NCBI RefSeq assembly: GCF_900747795.2 | Contig: NC_041400.2 | Span: 199,186,622 to 199,250,621, forward strand | Length of the DNA: 64,000 nucleotides | From: Erpetoichthys calabaricus | Lineage: Eukaryota > Chordata > Cladistia > Polypteriformes > Polypteridae | Reading direction: 5' to 3' | Shown: piece by piece, positions 1-11,601 of the stretch | Layout of the letters: every line of letters begins with the position of its first letter | How positions within the stretch are numbered: the first letter of the stretch is position 1 | The notes under the pieces: model-generated | Told to the model about the DNA's origin: nothing | Databases searched by the model: none | What the model saw: only the letters and a program-made list of their open reading frames with translations | Program-made: the position numbers and the translations under genes

Positions 1-376
1 TTTGGAAATGGCCTTTTAACCTTTCCCAGATTGATGGGCAGTAACAGTTGCTTCTCTGAGATCATTGCTGATGTCTTTCCTCCTTGGCATTGTGTTAACA
101 CACACCTGCCCAGAAAACTGCCAATACTTCTGCTTTTATAGAATCGGTCACACTTGCAGATGATCAGTTAATCAAGTGTATTTGATTAGCAGCACCTGGG
201 TGCTACTTACTCCCTTAATTCCTGTGGTAGCAGTAAGGGTCTACTTCATTTTTCACACTTGGCTTCTGCATTTTGGCTTAGTTTTCATTAAATGAATAAT
301 GACACGGTATAATATGTCATTTGTTGTTGTTCATCTGAAGTTATGTTTACCTAATTTTATGACCTGCTAAGGACCA
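1..376. other. Upstream sequence, nothing recognised
   Basis: No coding exon or named repeat could be recognised here. It probably belongs to the upstream NCBP1 intron or to further repeats, because the first NCBP1 exon in view begins at 7062 and is an internal exon. Confidence 0.4.
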
Positions 377-885
377 GGAGCCTCATGTATAAATAGTGTG
401 TATGCACAAAAATGTTGCGTACACCCGCTTCCATACTCGCATCTCGATGTATAAAAAGTAAACTTGGCATAAGGCACATGGCAGCCTCCTCCCTTGCGTA
501 TGCACTTTTCTGCTTGGTTTTGCAAACTGGCGGCACCCAGCGTCAAAGCAGTGATACTGTTTCTGTGTGGTCTTCCTTATTTTAGATTCGTATCAGTGAT
601 GCAGGATTTAGCAAGTATATTGAAATTGACTACATATCGTTAACAAATTTAATTCACTTGATTATAATTCTGTAACAATACAGTGGTGCATGGAATGAAC
701 AAACTTTTCCAAATACCGCAGCTGCTTTAGTGTTGTTACTCCCAGTGCCACCACTCAGAGTATTTTAGCCCATTGTATGTGTGTGTTGTATTATAGCTAC
801 ACAGCAGCTGATTGGAAAGCTGTACGACAGGTTGTGTCGAGAGCAAAAAGGATGATTGGGATACAACTTTCTGGCAGTGGAGGAC

Positions 886-2480
886 ACTGGTGCTGGTCAT
901 AAAATTAGAATATCATGAAAAAGTTGATTTATTTCAGTATTACGTTCAAAAAGTGAAACTTGTATATTTCATTCATTACACACAGACTAATGTATTTCAA
1001 ATGTTTATTTCTTTTAATGTTGATGATTATAACTGACAACTAATGAAAGTCCCAAATTCAGTATCTCGGAAAATTAGAATATCAATTAAGACCAATGCAA
1101 AAAAAGGATTTTTAGAAATGTTGGCCAACTGAAAGGTATGAACATGAAAAGTATGAGCATGTACAGCACTCAATATTTAGTTGGGGCTCGCTTCGCCTAG
1201 ATTACTGCAGCAATGCGGCGTGGCATGGAGTCGATCAGTCTGGCACTGCTCAGTTGTTATGAGAGCCCATGTTGCTCTGATAGTGGCCTTCAGCTCTTCT
1301 GAATTGTTGGGTCTGCGTATTGCATCTTCCTCTTCACAATACCCCATAGATTTTCTATGGGGTTAAGGTCAGATGAGTTTGCTGGCCAATCAAGAACAGG
1401 GATACCATGGTCCTTAAACCAGGTACTGGTAGCTTTGGCACTGTGTGCAGGTGCCAGGTCCTGTTGAAAATGAAATCTGCATCTCCATAAAGTTTGTCAG
1501 CAGCAGGAAGCATGAAGTGCTCTAAAACTTCCTGGTAGACAGCTGTGTTGACCTTGGACCTCAGAAAACACAATGGACCCAACACCAGCAGATGACATGG
1601 CACCCCAAACCATCACTGACTGTGGAAACTTTACACTGGACCTCACGCAACGTGGATTCTGTGCCTCTCCTCTCTTCCTCCAGACTCTGGGACCTTGATT
1701 TCCAAAAGAAATGCAAAATTTACTTTCATCAGAGAACATAACTTTGGACCACTCAGCAGCAGTCCAGTCCTTTTTGTCTTTAGCCCAGGCGAGACGCTTC
1801 TCACGCTGTCTCTTGTTCAAGAGTGGCTTGACACAAGGAATGCGACAGCTAAACCCATGTCTTGCATACGTCTGTGCGTGGTGGTTCTTGAAGCACCGAC
1901 TCCAGCTGCAGTCCACTCTTTGTGAATCTCCCCCACATTTTTGAATGGGTTTTGTTTCCCAATCCTCTCCAGGGTGCGGTTATCCCTTTTGCTTGTACAC
2001 ATTTTTCTACCACATCTTGTCCTTCCCTTCGCCTCTCTATTAATGTGCTTGGACACAGAGATCTGTGAACAGCCAGCCTCTTTAGCAATGACCTTTTGTG
2101 TCTTGCCCTCCTTGTGCAAGGTGTCAATGGTCGTCTTTTGGACAACTGTCAAGTCAGCAGTCTTCCCCATGATTGTGTAGCCTACAGAACTACACTGAGA
2201 GACCATTTAAAGGCTTTTGGGTTAATTAGCTGATTAGAGTGTGGCACCAGGTGTCTTCAATATTGAACCTTTTCACAATATTCTAATTTTCCGAGATACT
2301 GAATTTGGGACTTTCATTAGTTTTCAGTTATAATCATCAACATTAAAAGAAATAAACATTTGAAGTACATCAGTCTGTGTGTAATGAATGAAGCTAATAT
2401 ACAAGTTTCACTTTTTGAACGGAATTACTGAAATAAATCAACTTTGTCATGATATTCTAATTTTATGACCAGCACCTGTA
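886..2480 (-). mobile_element. Tc1-like DNA transposon nested in the Harbinger-like element
   Basis: Terminal inverted repeats of about 200 bp lie at 886-1083 and 2278-2480, each starting near the motif GGTGCTGGTCAT and ending near TTAGAATAT. A TA dinucleotide is kept at the right edge (2479-2480), while the left edge has decayed. The transposase lies on the minus strand, from an ATG at 2170 down to about 1170. The N-terminal paired-type HTH region (MGKTADLTVVQKT) and the DDE core motif MFSDESKF can be read. The gene is a pseudogene: a one-base deletion near 1853, another near 1460 in the second catalytic block, and a stop close to the C-terminus near 1206. Neighbouring sequence on both sides belongs to the same Harbinger-like element, so this is a nested, younger insertion. 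Confidence 0.93.
1170..2170 (-). pseudogene. Tc1 transposase pseudogene
   Basis: DDE transposase of the Tc1 family, which would cut and paste the element at TA sites. The ATG at 2170 begins MGKTADLTVVQ and is followed by an HTH domain. The frame breaks near 1853, so the catalytic part (AEWSKVMFSDESKF) continues in another frame. A second break near 1460 removes the usual QQD-type second aspartate from the frame, and the C-terminal MPRRIAAVI is followed by a stop in place of glutamine. The span of 1001 bp is near the family's usual size of roughly 340 codons. It is not expected to be active. Confidence 0.9.
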
Positions 2481-4336
2481 TAGCACATGCTGCCTAAGGA
2501 AAGCCACCAGCATCTGCATAGGTTCCAGTCAGCCATACCACAGTCTGTTTGAATCATCGTCTTTCCTGCACAAACCTTAAGGCTCAGAAACGGCTTCGTC
2601 CCAAGAGCTATAAACGCACTAATCAGTCCATCAAGTGGTCCCGGTAGAACTGCTTGTACTTCTAATTACAGTGACCTCACTGGAAACTTGCTATACAGCT
2701 GTAATGTTGCACAACCTGAGCCATTTTATGGACCATTTACACTATCTGCACTGTATGTACATGTTTACTGTACTTATGCTCTCATTGTATATTTTTCATT
2801 TTTTTATATCGTATTTTAGCATTTTATAGGAAAATAAGTTTATGGAGGATTTGCATATTGAATCTCATCGTACCATACAATGACAATAAAGGGATTTGAT
2901 TCAACTCTATAGGAGAGAGCGTATTTACAGATGATGATGATGACTCGCTTCGATTTAGATTTCCAAGAGCAATCCTCTTGGCACTGTGTGCTGTTAGAAT
3001 ACTAGGATGTATACTTTATCATTTTTATGATGAAATCATTAAAGTATGCATATTACACTTTACAGATAAATCGTTAACTTCATTTAAATAATGTACACAG
3101 TTAATAATTATACAGGTGTGTGGGCGTGGTGGCGCAGCAGTAGTAATGAGCTGGTGCCCCATCCAGGGATTGTTCCTGCCTTGTGCTTGATATGTGCTGG
3201 GACTGGTGCAACCCTGGATGGATGGAATAATTAAACGTGTAACAAAGATTTTTCAGTGTTCCATTAAAGTTTTGAAGAATCTGCGTTCTAAGCTGGTTTT
3301 ACATTCATTACAAAGCTTATTGTGTGGCAATTGGTTACGTGGAGAATAAGAAAAAAAAAAAAAAGGGAATTGGGGGGTTGGTATGTTTGACAAAGAAACC
3401 GTACTGCTACATTAAAGTATTCCCTTCAAGGTCGCACGTGTCCCAGTAAGCATCTTGCGGGAGGCAGGAACAATACCTGGATGGGGTGCCAGCTCATCAC
3501 TACCACTGCGCCACCGTGCCCCCATGTTTAATACATGCTTTAATGCATTTCATCATAAAATGATATCCAGTATACATCTTACAAGTCTAAAGTGTTCAGA
3601 GAGCTGGAATATCATGAATGTGATGTGTTCTGTGTGGCAATCAGTGCCTGTGTCCCCCCGGTCTGCGAAAGAGAAATCCCGTTTAAGAAACACGTAGTGA
3701 TTCACATACATAGAACACATAGAATACGAACGCGCTACTTTAGTCACAATGGCATTTGAGAAACTTCAGTACATCAATTTTAAGATGAAGTTTGCGACAT
3801 TCTGCTTTAATGACAAACTACAAGATTAAAGTTGACATTTCAACCTTTTTTCTTCACTGTGTCCCTGTTTCCCAACCCCCTTTGTGCCCTTAAATGCTTA
3901 CGTGTGACACAGACGGTGGGCTACGACTCACCTTTTCACAGCGACTTTAATATCTGACCACTTCTTCTTTTATTTTGGGCACTTTTGAGCATTGTTTTGT
4001 CAGGTTCCTTCTGTTGCTCATACCACTGCCTAAGCTGCAAAAAAGTATGTTTTGGTTTTTTTTTTCCTTGCTGCCACTTCACAGTTGGTGAAATTCTTCT
4101 TTTTTTTTATGTGTGCTTTTGCCATTGTCTTTTAACAAAAGACTCTATTGAAAGGCTTATTTTGATTGACATATTCAAATATTTGTAATTCTGGGATGAG
4201 TTGGTTTGGGGTGACAGGTACGTGCGTTCCATTTCATGGTTTTGTGCATCTGAATTTTTTTGTGCGTACGCACATTTCTGCTTTTGTCCATACACCAGGT
4301 TATAGTACAACTTCTATGCATTCTACATGATGCTCC

Positions 4337-5671
4337 AGATGTGTTTTTATGATGTCCTGATGCGTAATCCTTAGAATTGAACGAGGGTGTACATTCTTTT
4401 TCACATGACTGTAAACCCTGACGTGATGGGTCCTGGGGTTACATGTTTTCCTTCCAACCAGGTTTTGCTTTTACTTGGATTCTGTCTTTATGGCATTTTT
4501 TGCTGTTTTCCAGTTGCTTTTATTGTCTGCTGGGTTTTACTCGCTTTCAGTGGGACAATTTTCAGTTCAGTTAATGACCGCTTCTGTCAGTTGAATATCT
4601 TCATTAATTTAGCTCTACTTGTTTTTCACTTACTCAGAAACACACTGCCTGCCATCTTTCATGTTTACAACTGTTGATCTACAGCTAGCTACTTTTATGA
4701 CAAAACTGAAGAACATTTTCAGTTACCTGTACGTAAATTTAAAAACTAGGCAATTTAAAGACAATCTTTAGAATTTTTGTTAGGAATGTCAACCTTGCCA
4801 GGATTGTTATAGCTCCCTACATGCAGCCTGGTGACCAGTTTGAAAAACATCGGCTTAGATTGTAAGGTGTGCCAAACAACATGTGCTACATGCAATTAAG
4901 GATAAAAAATGTGTTCTACTTTGAAATTAATTGCATGCATTAACGCTATTAACTTTTTGATATAAAGTGTAAAGGAAGCGTTTTATAGTTCAGTGTGTAT
5001 TTGCAATTAACTTGACAAAGGCAGATAAAGGGCAAACAAAGTGTACAAGTGACCCATACTGTCTCCATTGCAACGACCAGTACAGAGTACCACGAACCAG
5101 CCTTCAAGCCTTGACTGGTAAGGGAAGGTGGCGCGGGCTGAATGCATAAAAATTACTCACGCACTGCAGCGCCAATGAAAGCAAATTTTAAGGGGCCATC
5201 CAGGAGTTTGAATACATATTAGAACCTATGAATTAAATCTTGTGTGTGTTATTATCGTTATTACTATTTATGAGGCGTTTCTGTGTTCATGAATAACCTG
5301 TGAAACATCTGTACAGATCTGACTCCAAAAAGACACACCAGCTGTGTGAAGTGTGGCTTCTGAAAAAAGCAGTGTGACATGGCCAGTCAGTGCCTCGTGG
5401 ACTGGGCATCGGTATAGGAAGGTAGACAACAAGAGACTGCTATCTCTGCACCTCTACCACAGCTTGTCTAACCGCTTCTACACAGAGTGTATCAATCAGT
5501 GGCTGGTTTCACTGCTGCATGTGCAGTACATGATAAGCAAGGCCTCTAGCAGCTGCTTTTGTGTGTTTGTAGTCTGCAAGTACAAATGGCCTTCACTCTC
5601 AGCCATAAAGTGACTGAACAGCTACTGGAGAGTCTGGATTGTTACTATGACACGTATAGAAAAAAATTCTC
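4337..5671. other. Intron or upstream flank, nothing recognised
   Basis: AT-rich sequence between the Harbinger-like element and a small LINE tail. Open frames here are short and resemble no protein family known to me. I see no exon of NCBP1 in it. Confidence 0.4.
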
Positions 5672-5686
5672 TAGTTCTATAGTGTC

Positions 5687-5863
5687 GTCGTCTTCTTCTT
5701 TTGGCTGTTCCCGTTAGGGGTAGCCACAGTGAATCATCTGTCCGCATATTGATTTGGCAAAATTTTACACAGGATGCCCTTCCTGACGTAACCCTCCCCA
5801 ATTATCCGGGCTTGGGACTGGCACAAAGAAACACCCTGGTTTGTGCATCCCCTGTGGCTGGGT
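5687..5863 (-). mobile_element. RTE-type LINE 3' fragment or derived SINE, minus strand, with 15-bp target-site duplication
   Basis: The insert starts with a (TCT)n tract, the reverse complement of a (GAA)n tail, followed by a segment containing GGCTGTTCCCGTTAGGGG and the phrase ATGCCCTTCCTGACG. Both are familiar from 3' ends of RTE-type LINEs in fish. It is flanked by the identical 15-mers TAGTTCTATAGTGTC at 5672-5686 and 5864-5878, a clean target-site duplication. The insert is 177 bp and therefore strongly 5'-truncated. The perfect duplication suggests a fairly recent event. Confidence 0.8.
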
Positions 5864-5886
5864 TAGTTCTATAGTGTCTTCATTTT

Positions 5887-6385
5887 AAAATAATAATAAT
5901 TCAGTAAATTTATATAGCACTTTTACAGGTACTCAAAGCACTGTACACAGTGAGCGGAGAGCCACTTCAACCACCTTTAATGTGCAGCATCCACCTGGCG
6001 CTAGTACACTCACCACACATTAGCTGTTAGGTGGTGAGGGAGTGTTAGCCCGTCAGAGACAGGGGACGAGCAAGGGGCCAGAGTGACCAGGCCATGGTGG
6101 AGAGTTTAGCCAGGACAACAATGTATACCCTACTCTTTACGAAGGATGTCCAGGGATGTTTTTTGCCCAGAGTCAAGACCTCGGTTTTATGCTCATCCAA
6201 GAGGACAAGTGTCATTTTTACAGCACAATGTCCCCGTCACTGCACTGGAGCATTGAGATACATATTCAAGCTGTAGGGTAGGCGCCCCCTGCTGGCCTCA
6301 CCAACACCTCTTCCAGCAGCAGCCCAAGCTTTTTACTGGTTGGCCTCCCATCCAAGTACTGGCTGGGTCCAAACATGCTTAGCTT
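5887..6385 (-). mobile_element. 5S rRNA-derived SINE (SINE3-like) with L2-type tail, minus strand
   Basis: Read on the minus strand, 6385-6340 contains GAAGCTAAGCA, then CAGTACTTGGATGGGAGG. These match the internal control region (box A and box C) of vertebrate 5S rRNA. The 5' third of the 5S-like head is missing. The other end, 5887-5950 on the minus strand, reads AAAGTGCTATATAAATTTA followed by (ATT)n, very like the 3' tail of the L2 LINE at 30361-30431. Such SINEs use the LINE machinery that recognises the shared tail. The element lies just beside the 177-bp LINE fragment. Confidence 0.75.
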
Positions 6386-7061
6386 CAAAGTTTTAATGCA
6401 ATAAAAAGCAAAAAATAAAGGAAAAAATTGATAATGCTCACAAAATGAGAAATGCTTTTTGGATGTCTAGGATGTTTCTGTTTAAGGCTTAAGTATCTTG
6501 GGTACATTTCTTTAGGTTTCTCTTTGTTATCACATACCCTGTGACACGCACCAGAAAACTATCTGCCTCAAAGCCTTTCTCTCTGCAGGCAAACTAATGA
6601 GTCCTACAGTTGATGTTTCCATCTAAGTGTCTATGTAACGATCTGAGATGATTGTACTGTCACACCGAGCACACACACAGCATTCTGTTGACATGTTAAC
6701 TTGTAGGGCTTGAAACAGAATCTTCAGTTAACTATGTAGGTGTGTAAAACTGGAATTCTATTCAGACTGAGCGGACACCAAGGTTAACTTTGTGTGATTG
6801 GCTGTCACACATTGGTTACACGTTTATGTAACAACAAAAATGTTGCAGTTTTCATTTTGGCTAACGCATTAATAAATGTGCAGTGTGCTCTTGGATGTGT
6901 GTCTTCATTATTTACCTTATTTATAAAATGTCGATGTTCTTGATGGTTTCATTATCATGTTTCACCTCTTGTTACCTTTGTAGTAATGGCTGCTACACTA
7001 TGCTTCTGGCTCTGGTGCGCGGCCTGCTTTAACCCCTGCACATGTACTTTTCCTTCTGCAG
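6386..7061. other. NCBP1 intron sequence, nothing recognised
   Basis: AT-rich intronic sequence directly upstream of the first visible NCBP1 exon. It ends in a good polypyrimidine tract and CTGCAG acceptor (7056-7061). No repeat family was recognised. Confidence 0.5.
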
Positions 7062-10000
7062 ATGATATCGGTTATTGTTGACAAGATGATTAGAACTCAG
7101 ATAGTTGATTGTGCAGCAGTAGCCAACTGGATCTTCTCTCCAGAGATGGCGCATGATTTCACAAGGTAAGAGCGGCCAGCACTGTTTGCATTATTGATTA
7201 CATTCAGCTGACTGAATAAAGGTGTGTGCCATCAGACCTGGCAAGTGCAGCCTATGGAAGAGATGTCTGCTTACAGGTGCTGCTGCACACCTTTATTACA
7301 AAAGTGATTTTGGAAATGATCACACTAGCGGAATCCGAGACCATGGAGTACAAGTGCGCACCGTTTTAGAGATCATTGCAGAGGAGGAGCAGTGCTGGCT
7401 GCCTCCTCCGCACTTGTCAAGTGATTCACTTTGCAGAACTCGGTCCCAGGCCCTGTGACCACAATGGAGATGTGCAGCTGAGTACAATATGTCCTTATTT
7501 ACAATGAGCCGAGTCCGTCATGCTGTGCTCATCCAGCATTTGCATGGCTTACATGTAGCATAACTTAAAAAGCCAGTTATGCGTCAGTGTTCCAGGTCTC
7601 ACTGTGGCTTTTTGTTATCTTATAGATTCTATGTGTGGGAAATTCTACACTCAACAATCCGCAAAATGAACAAACATGTACAGAAGATCCAGAAAGAACT
7701 GGACGAAGCAAAGGAAAAGTTAGAAAAACAGCACAGAAGGGTAAGACTTGAAGCTGTCTGGTAGGCCATAGTGAAGTTTGTTCTCACTAAATGTGGATGT
7801 CCTTGTACTGTAGAAAGGGTCTTTGCATGCAAGGCTCACAAAGAGAGATGCTACAAGTTAAATGGCAGCAGTAGATGTCCTGGTCCAGTTGCATGCATGA
7901 GTGCCATTTCTACTGTGCTGTGCCCTTTTTCTTTAAAATGTACATAAAAGCTTCAAGAAGAATGGGCCATTGAATGTAACACCGCTTGTCTGTGGTTCAC
8001 TTCGATTATCAAGGTTGTGTGAAAAATGTGGAGTGTCCCCTACACTATCTACTTGGTCACAAGTTCATGGACTTTCATTTCTCTCCAACGGTAGACTCCC
8101 TGCAAACAGCTAAAACGAACAAGTAGTCGCATGATTTAATAATGGTCATTTACTTCACGTAGTGTTGCCAGACCGCATGTCTTGAGGTGTTGTGTTTCTA
8201 AATTCAAAAACTCAAATGCAGTGTGCCACTGCTAGACTCACTGGGAAGGCACGTCACGTCATGTCATGTATGGCTGAGCCAATCAGGTGCTTTCTTTCCC
8301 AGCCACTGCACCGGTGATTTTTTTTTTTTTGGTTAGTCATATCGTCCCTAGTTGCAGCCTTCAGTATTATTACTACTAAAAGTATTCATTTCTTCTTTGC
8401 ATGCTGCTGGTTGGCGCTCAGCTATATGTTGTTGTGCACTCATGTAGTGACTCATACTTGGCAGCACATCATTAATGAAAATTGCAAAAACTTCTGCCCT
8501 GCTGCTGTTTGATTCCAGTCCACAAACCCACACAGTTCTGTTGAAGCTCCCCTCTGACTCCGGATGGCAAGCAGCAGACTTCTCTTTTAAAGATGCTTTA
8601 TGGTGTTGAATGGATGGATGGACAGACAGCATAACTGCTTATCTTCCCCCTTGTATTGTCCTTGGGATGGTTATGGCAGTAATTACTAAGTTTGTTAGGA
8701 TGTTTGTTGCACTTGCACCTCAAGGTTAACACACACTTGGAGATCCTACAGACACAGCCGAGTGCCAGTCACTCTCCCCCCACTTAAGTGTACGAGCGAT
8801 GACTCAAGCCTGTCACTTCTCGGTTCACCACATAGGGACTCTCTGTGACCCCCACTAATGAACATAGCAGTGTCACGACACACCATATACCATTTACCAC
8901 CCAGTGGGTTCTTACTTGTGTTGCACTTATTCTTCTATTGAGGTGCGACCCTTCAACCTTGATAAACCCTGTGCGGAAAAGTGAAAGTGACAAGATAGGA
9001 GAAAGTAGAAAATGAAATCAATAGCAATGTCTGGATAGAAGTAGTCTTAGAAACAGCTTCCTGAAAATCAGCAGTCAAGGGTGGATATTGGCCTGGCCAT
9101 CTCTTTAATTTAGGAATCGGTGTGATGAGTCTTGGTCTCTGACATCACTTCCTATGTCGTTCCACTTCAGTCCTTCAAACGGACCCTTTATTTATCTTGA
9201 AAATCCGCATGGGGGCTTCAGGACATGTGACATCACACACATTTGATTGGCTAGTTGTCCTGGTGATGGAGACTCTGCTGAAAGGCTGTGATCCTGTATG
9301 TGCCACCTCATTGTTTGCCATTCCCACTACATTGGTTTTTTAAACTGAGTACAGTTTACAATACAATACAGTTTATTTTTGTATTGCCCAAAATCACACA
9401 GGAAGTGCCGCAATGGGCTTTAACAGGCCCTGCCTCTTGACAGCCCCCCAGCCTTGACTCTCTAAGAAGACAAAGAAAAACTCCCAAAAAAAACCTAGTA
9501 GGGAAAAATGGAAGAAACCTTGGGAAAGGCAGTTCAAAGAGAGACCCCTTTCCAGGTAGATTGGGCGTGCAGTGGGTGTCAAAAGAAGGGGGTCAATACA
9601 ATACAATACAGTACAGTACACAGAACAATTTCTCAATATAGTAAGAAATAAAAAATATAAATTTTAGAAGTACAGAGCAGAATTTAACAGTAGATGATAT
9701 ATCCCATAATAAGATTTGGATTTGTATAGAGTCCTGGAGACCTCATCCTTCAAGCTGCCTCCCCCATTTGGCCATTCCACAGCTGAAACAGTGCTGGGCC
9801 AGCCAATCCGATGAAAGGACCCCTCTCTCCCACGATTCCTGCGATCCTCCATCTGGGATGATTTTTCCTTAGGCAGGCAAAACAACTTGGCAGGTGGGCC
9901 GTGGCACCAAGTGCCACATTTGAGTACCGATGAGTACTGAGTGAAACCGATGAAATTAAAGTTATAAATTACTGGTACCATACAAGAACGACGTATTAGG

Positions 10001-11601
10001 GAGGATACTTTCCATGTTTACTGCCCCGTAGCTAAATTGCTTTAAGGGTCCTGTAAATTGCGTAAGAGTTATTGTACTTAGTGTTACTTTGTTTCCTAAA
10101 AAATATATATATATATATATATATATAAAGCATTGCATTTTTTTTGGCTTGAAAAATTACATTTTTATTAAATCTCATCCTCCTGTAAAACGTGCAAAAC
10201 ACTGGAAGTACAAAGTCAGAAGTGCAGAAAGTATAATAATGGTACAAATAATACTAATGATGAATGATATATGAACAGCGCATTGCACATGTGCGATTGA
10301 AGTGAGTGTCACATTCAGATTCCCAGAATCCCTTTCAGTTTCACTGCCCGAAGACAAATTCGCTTGGTCATCCCTGCTGACGCGGAGTTTTATGAGACGC
10401 CATTATGAGACTAGGAGAAGATGTGTCTACGCCATTGCCCAGGTGACACTCGGGCCTGGCGCTTATGTGAGACGTACCTGTACCTGTAGTGCTGCCCGAG
10501 TAACGCTGGGCTGTAACGCTGTTGGCACTTTTACAGCCATAGTAAACCTTGGGTCTTAATGCGAGACATCTGTACCGTTGCCTGAGTGATACTTGCGACT
10601 AACCCTTTTAGCTCCATTTTCACAGCCTCCGTTACACTCGAGTCTAACGCTAAGGAGGTTAACTTGCCTTCAGATGTATTGTGGTTTGTTTGAACAAAAT
10701 TAAAACTTAATTTAAGCAGTCTGCAGTTTTAAAAATGCACTGGTTTATACTCCAGAATGCCCCTACTAAGAGGGACTCCCTCAGATGACAAATGTAAAAT
10801 GGCCGTCTTAGACAGAAAGTGGGGCTTCTGTGATGACGCTGTTCTGCAGATGTGTGAATCAAGGTGCACTGAGAGTGTGTAGTCAGGAGGGGGTTAAAAA
10901 CGAACAACTGACAAGAAGAGAAATGAAACCAAAACATTTCCGAAATGGTATTTGCTCTGTAATTTTCACCGTAGAGAGACAGTGGTGACGAGGATGATGA
11001 CAAGAATAGTGATGAAGATGGATTATTAGAAGAACAAATTGAGCGCCTTCAGGAGAAAGTGGAGACGGCACAGAGTGAACAGAAGAACCTCTTTCTGGTC
11101 ATCTTCCAGGTGAGTGAAGCTCTTCAGATGTGTGCGGGCTGGCTGTCTGGGTGGTGTCCATCCTCGGGGTCTCAGTGCTGCTCTCTGTGTCTTTCTTGCA
11201 CGCAGCGCTTCATTATGATTCTTACGGAGCACCTGGTGCGTTGTGAAACTGCTGGAGTCGACTCCAACACGCCGTGGTACAAGAATTGTATCGAAAGACT
11301 GCAGCAGATCTTCCTGATGGTAAGTGAGGCTTTGTATGATTTTGGACAGCAGCTTGACCTCCTCCACTGCTTCCCGTGTAGCTTGCCTTTGGCCAAGAGG
11401 CTCCTTCTGAAGGTACCTTCTCACATTCCGCCTCTCTAAATGCCTTCATGTTCTTCTTTTTTTTTTTCCCTCCCCGTTTTTGCACAGCATTATCAGATCA
11501 TCCAGCAGTACATGCTGACCTTGGAGAACTTGCTTTTCACAGCCGAGCTGGACCACCATATCCTTGCCGTGTACCAGCAGTTCTGTGCGCTTCAGTCGTA
11601 A
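7062..11601 (+). CDS. ncbp1: Nuclear cap-binding protein subunit 1 (CBP80), C-terminal exons, gene enters from the left
   Basis: Large subunit of the nuclear cap-binding complex. With NCBP2 it binds the 7-methylguanosine cap of nascent RNA polymerase II transcripts and supports splicing, 3' processing and export. Coding exons are 7062-7165, 7626-7740, 10975-11109, 11206-11319 and 11488-11601 (TAA), all with GT-AG borders and consistent phase. They encode 193 residues, about the last quarter of the roughly 790-residue human protein. Recognisable blocks are [55 protein letters not shown] and [15 protein letters not shown], ending FCALQS; human ends FCALQA. This is the third MIF4G-like helical domain with its charged, coiled-coil linker (residues [17 protein letters not shown]). 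The start codon lies beyond the window. XPA converges on it from the other strand. Confidence 0.97.
7741..9352 (+). other. NCBP1 intron, first part
   Basis: First half of a 3.2-kb intron between the exons ending at 7740 and starting at 10975. It holds short simple tracts (poly-T near 8320, an ATGGATGG run near 8608) and no recognised gene. Confidence 0.5.
9353..9985. repeat. Interspersed repeat bounded by ACAAT/ACAGT pentanucleotide arrays
   Basis: Short arrays of the pentamers ACAAT and ACAGT lie near 9358-9375 and 9592-9625. Between them is a block containing TTGCCCAAAATCACACAGGA and GCCGCAATGGGCTTTAACAG, wording I associate with a widespread fish repeat. I cannot assign it to a class. The part from 9626 to 9985 may belong to the same element. 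Confidence 0.5.
9986..10974 (+). other. NCBP1 intron, last part, with (AT)n and a possible internal tandem structure
   Basis: Contains a (TA)n run at about 10100-10126. From about 10430 to 10660 there are loosely repeated phrases of the type TGCCCGAGTRACRCT, described as a finding. The intron ends in the acceptor TTTCACCGTAG at 10974. Confidence 0.4.

Larger units (their letters stand above)
377..4336 (-). mobile_element. PIF/Harbinger-like DNA transposon, copy 1, degraded, split by a Tc1 element
   Basis: The left end reads GGAGCCTCATG and the right end ACATGATGCTCC, decayed forms of the GGGCCTCATG/CATGAGGCCC inverted ends of the copy at 35360-37547. The interior aligns by eye with that copy over many blocks, for example a shared segment near 530-560 and 35520-35550. 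Near the right end, minus strand, at about 3985-4140, is a relic resembling the start of a Myb/SANT-like DNA-binding ORF of the Harbinger type, too decayed to read as a protein. Without the Tc1 insert the element is about 2.4 kb. The class call rests on the end sequences and this relic. No transposase was seen. Confidence 0.6.

Noticed and set aside
7222-7458. 78-codon frame inside an NCBP1 intron
   Set aside because: It lies just after the exon ending at 7165 and has no similarity to NCBP1. Intronic chance frame.
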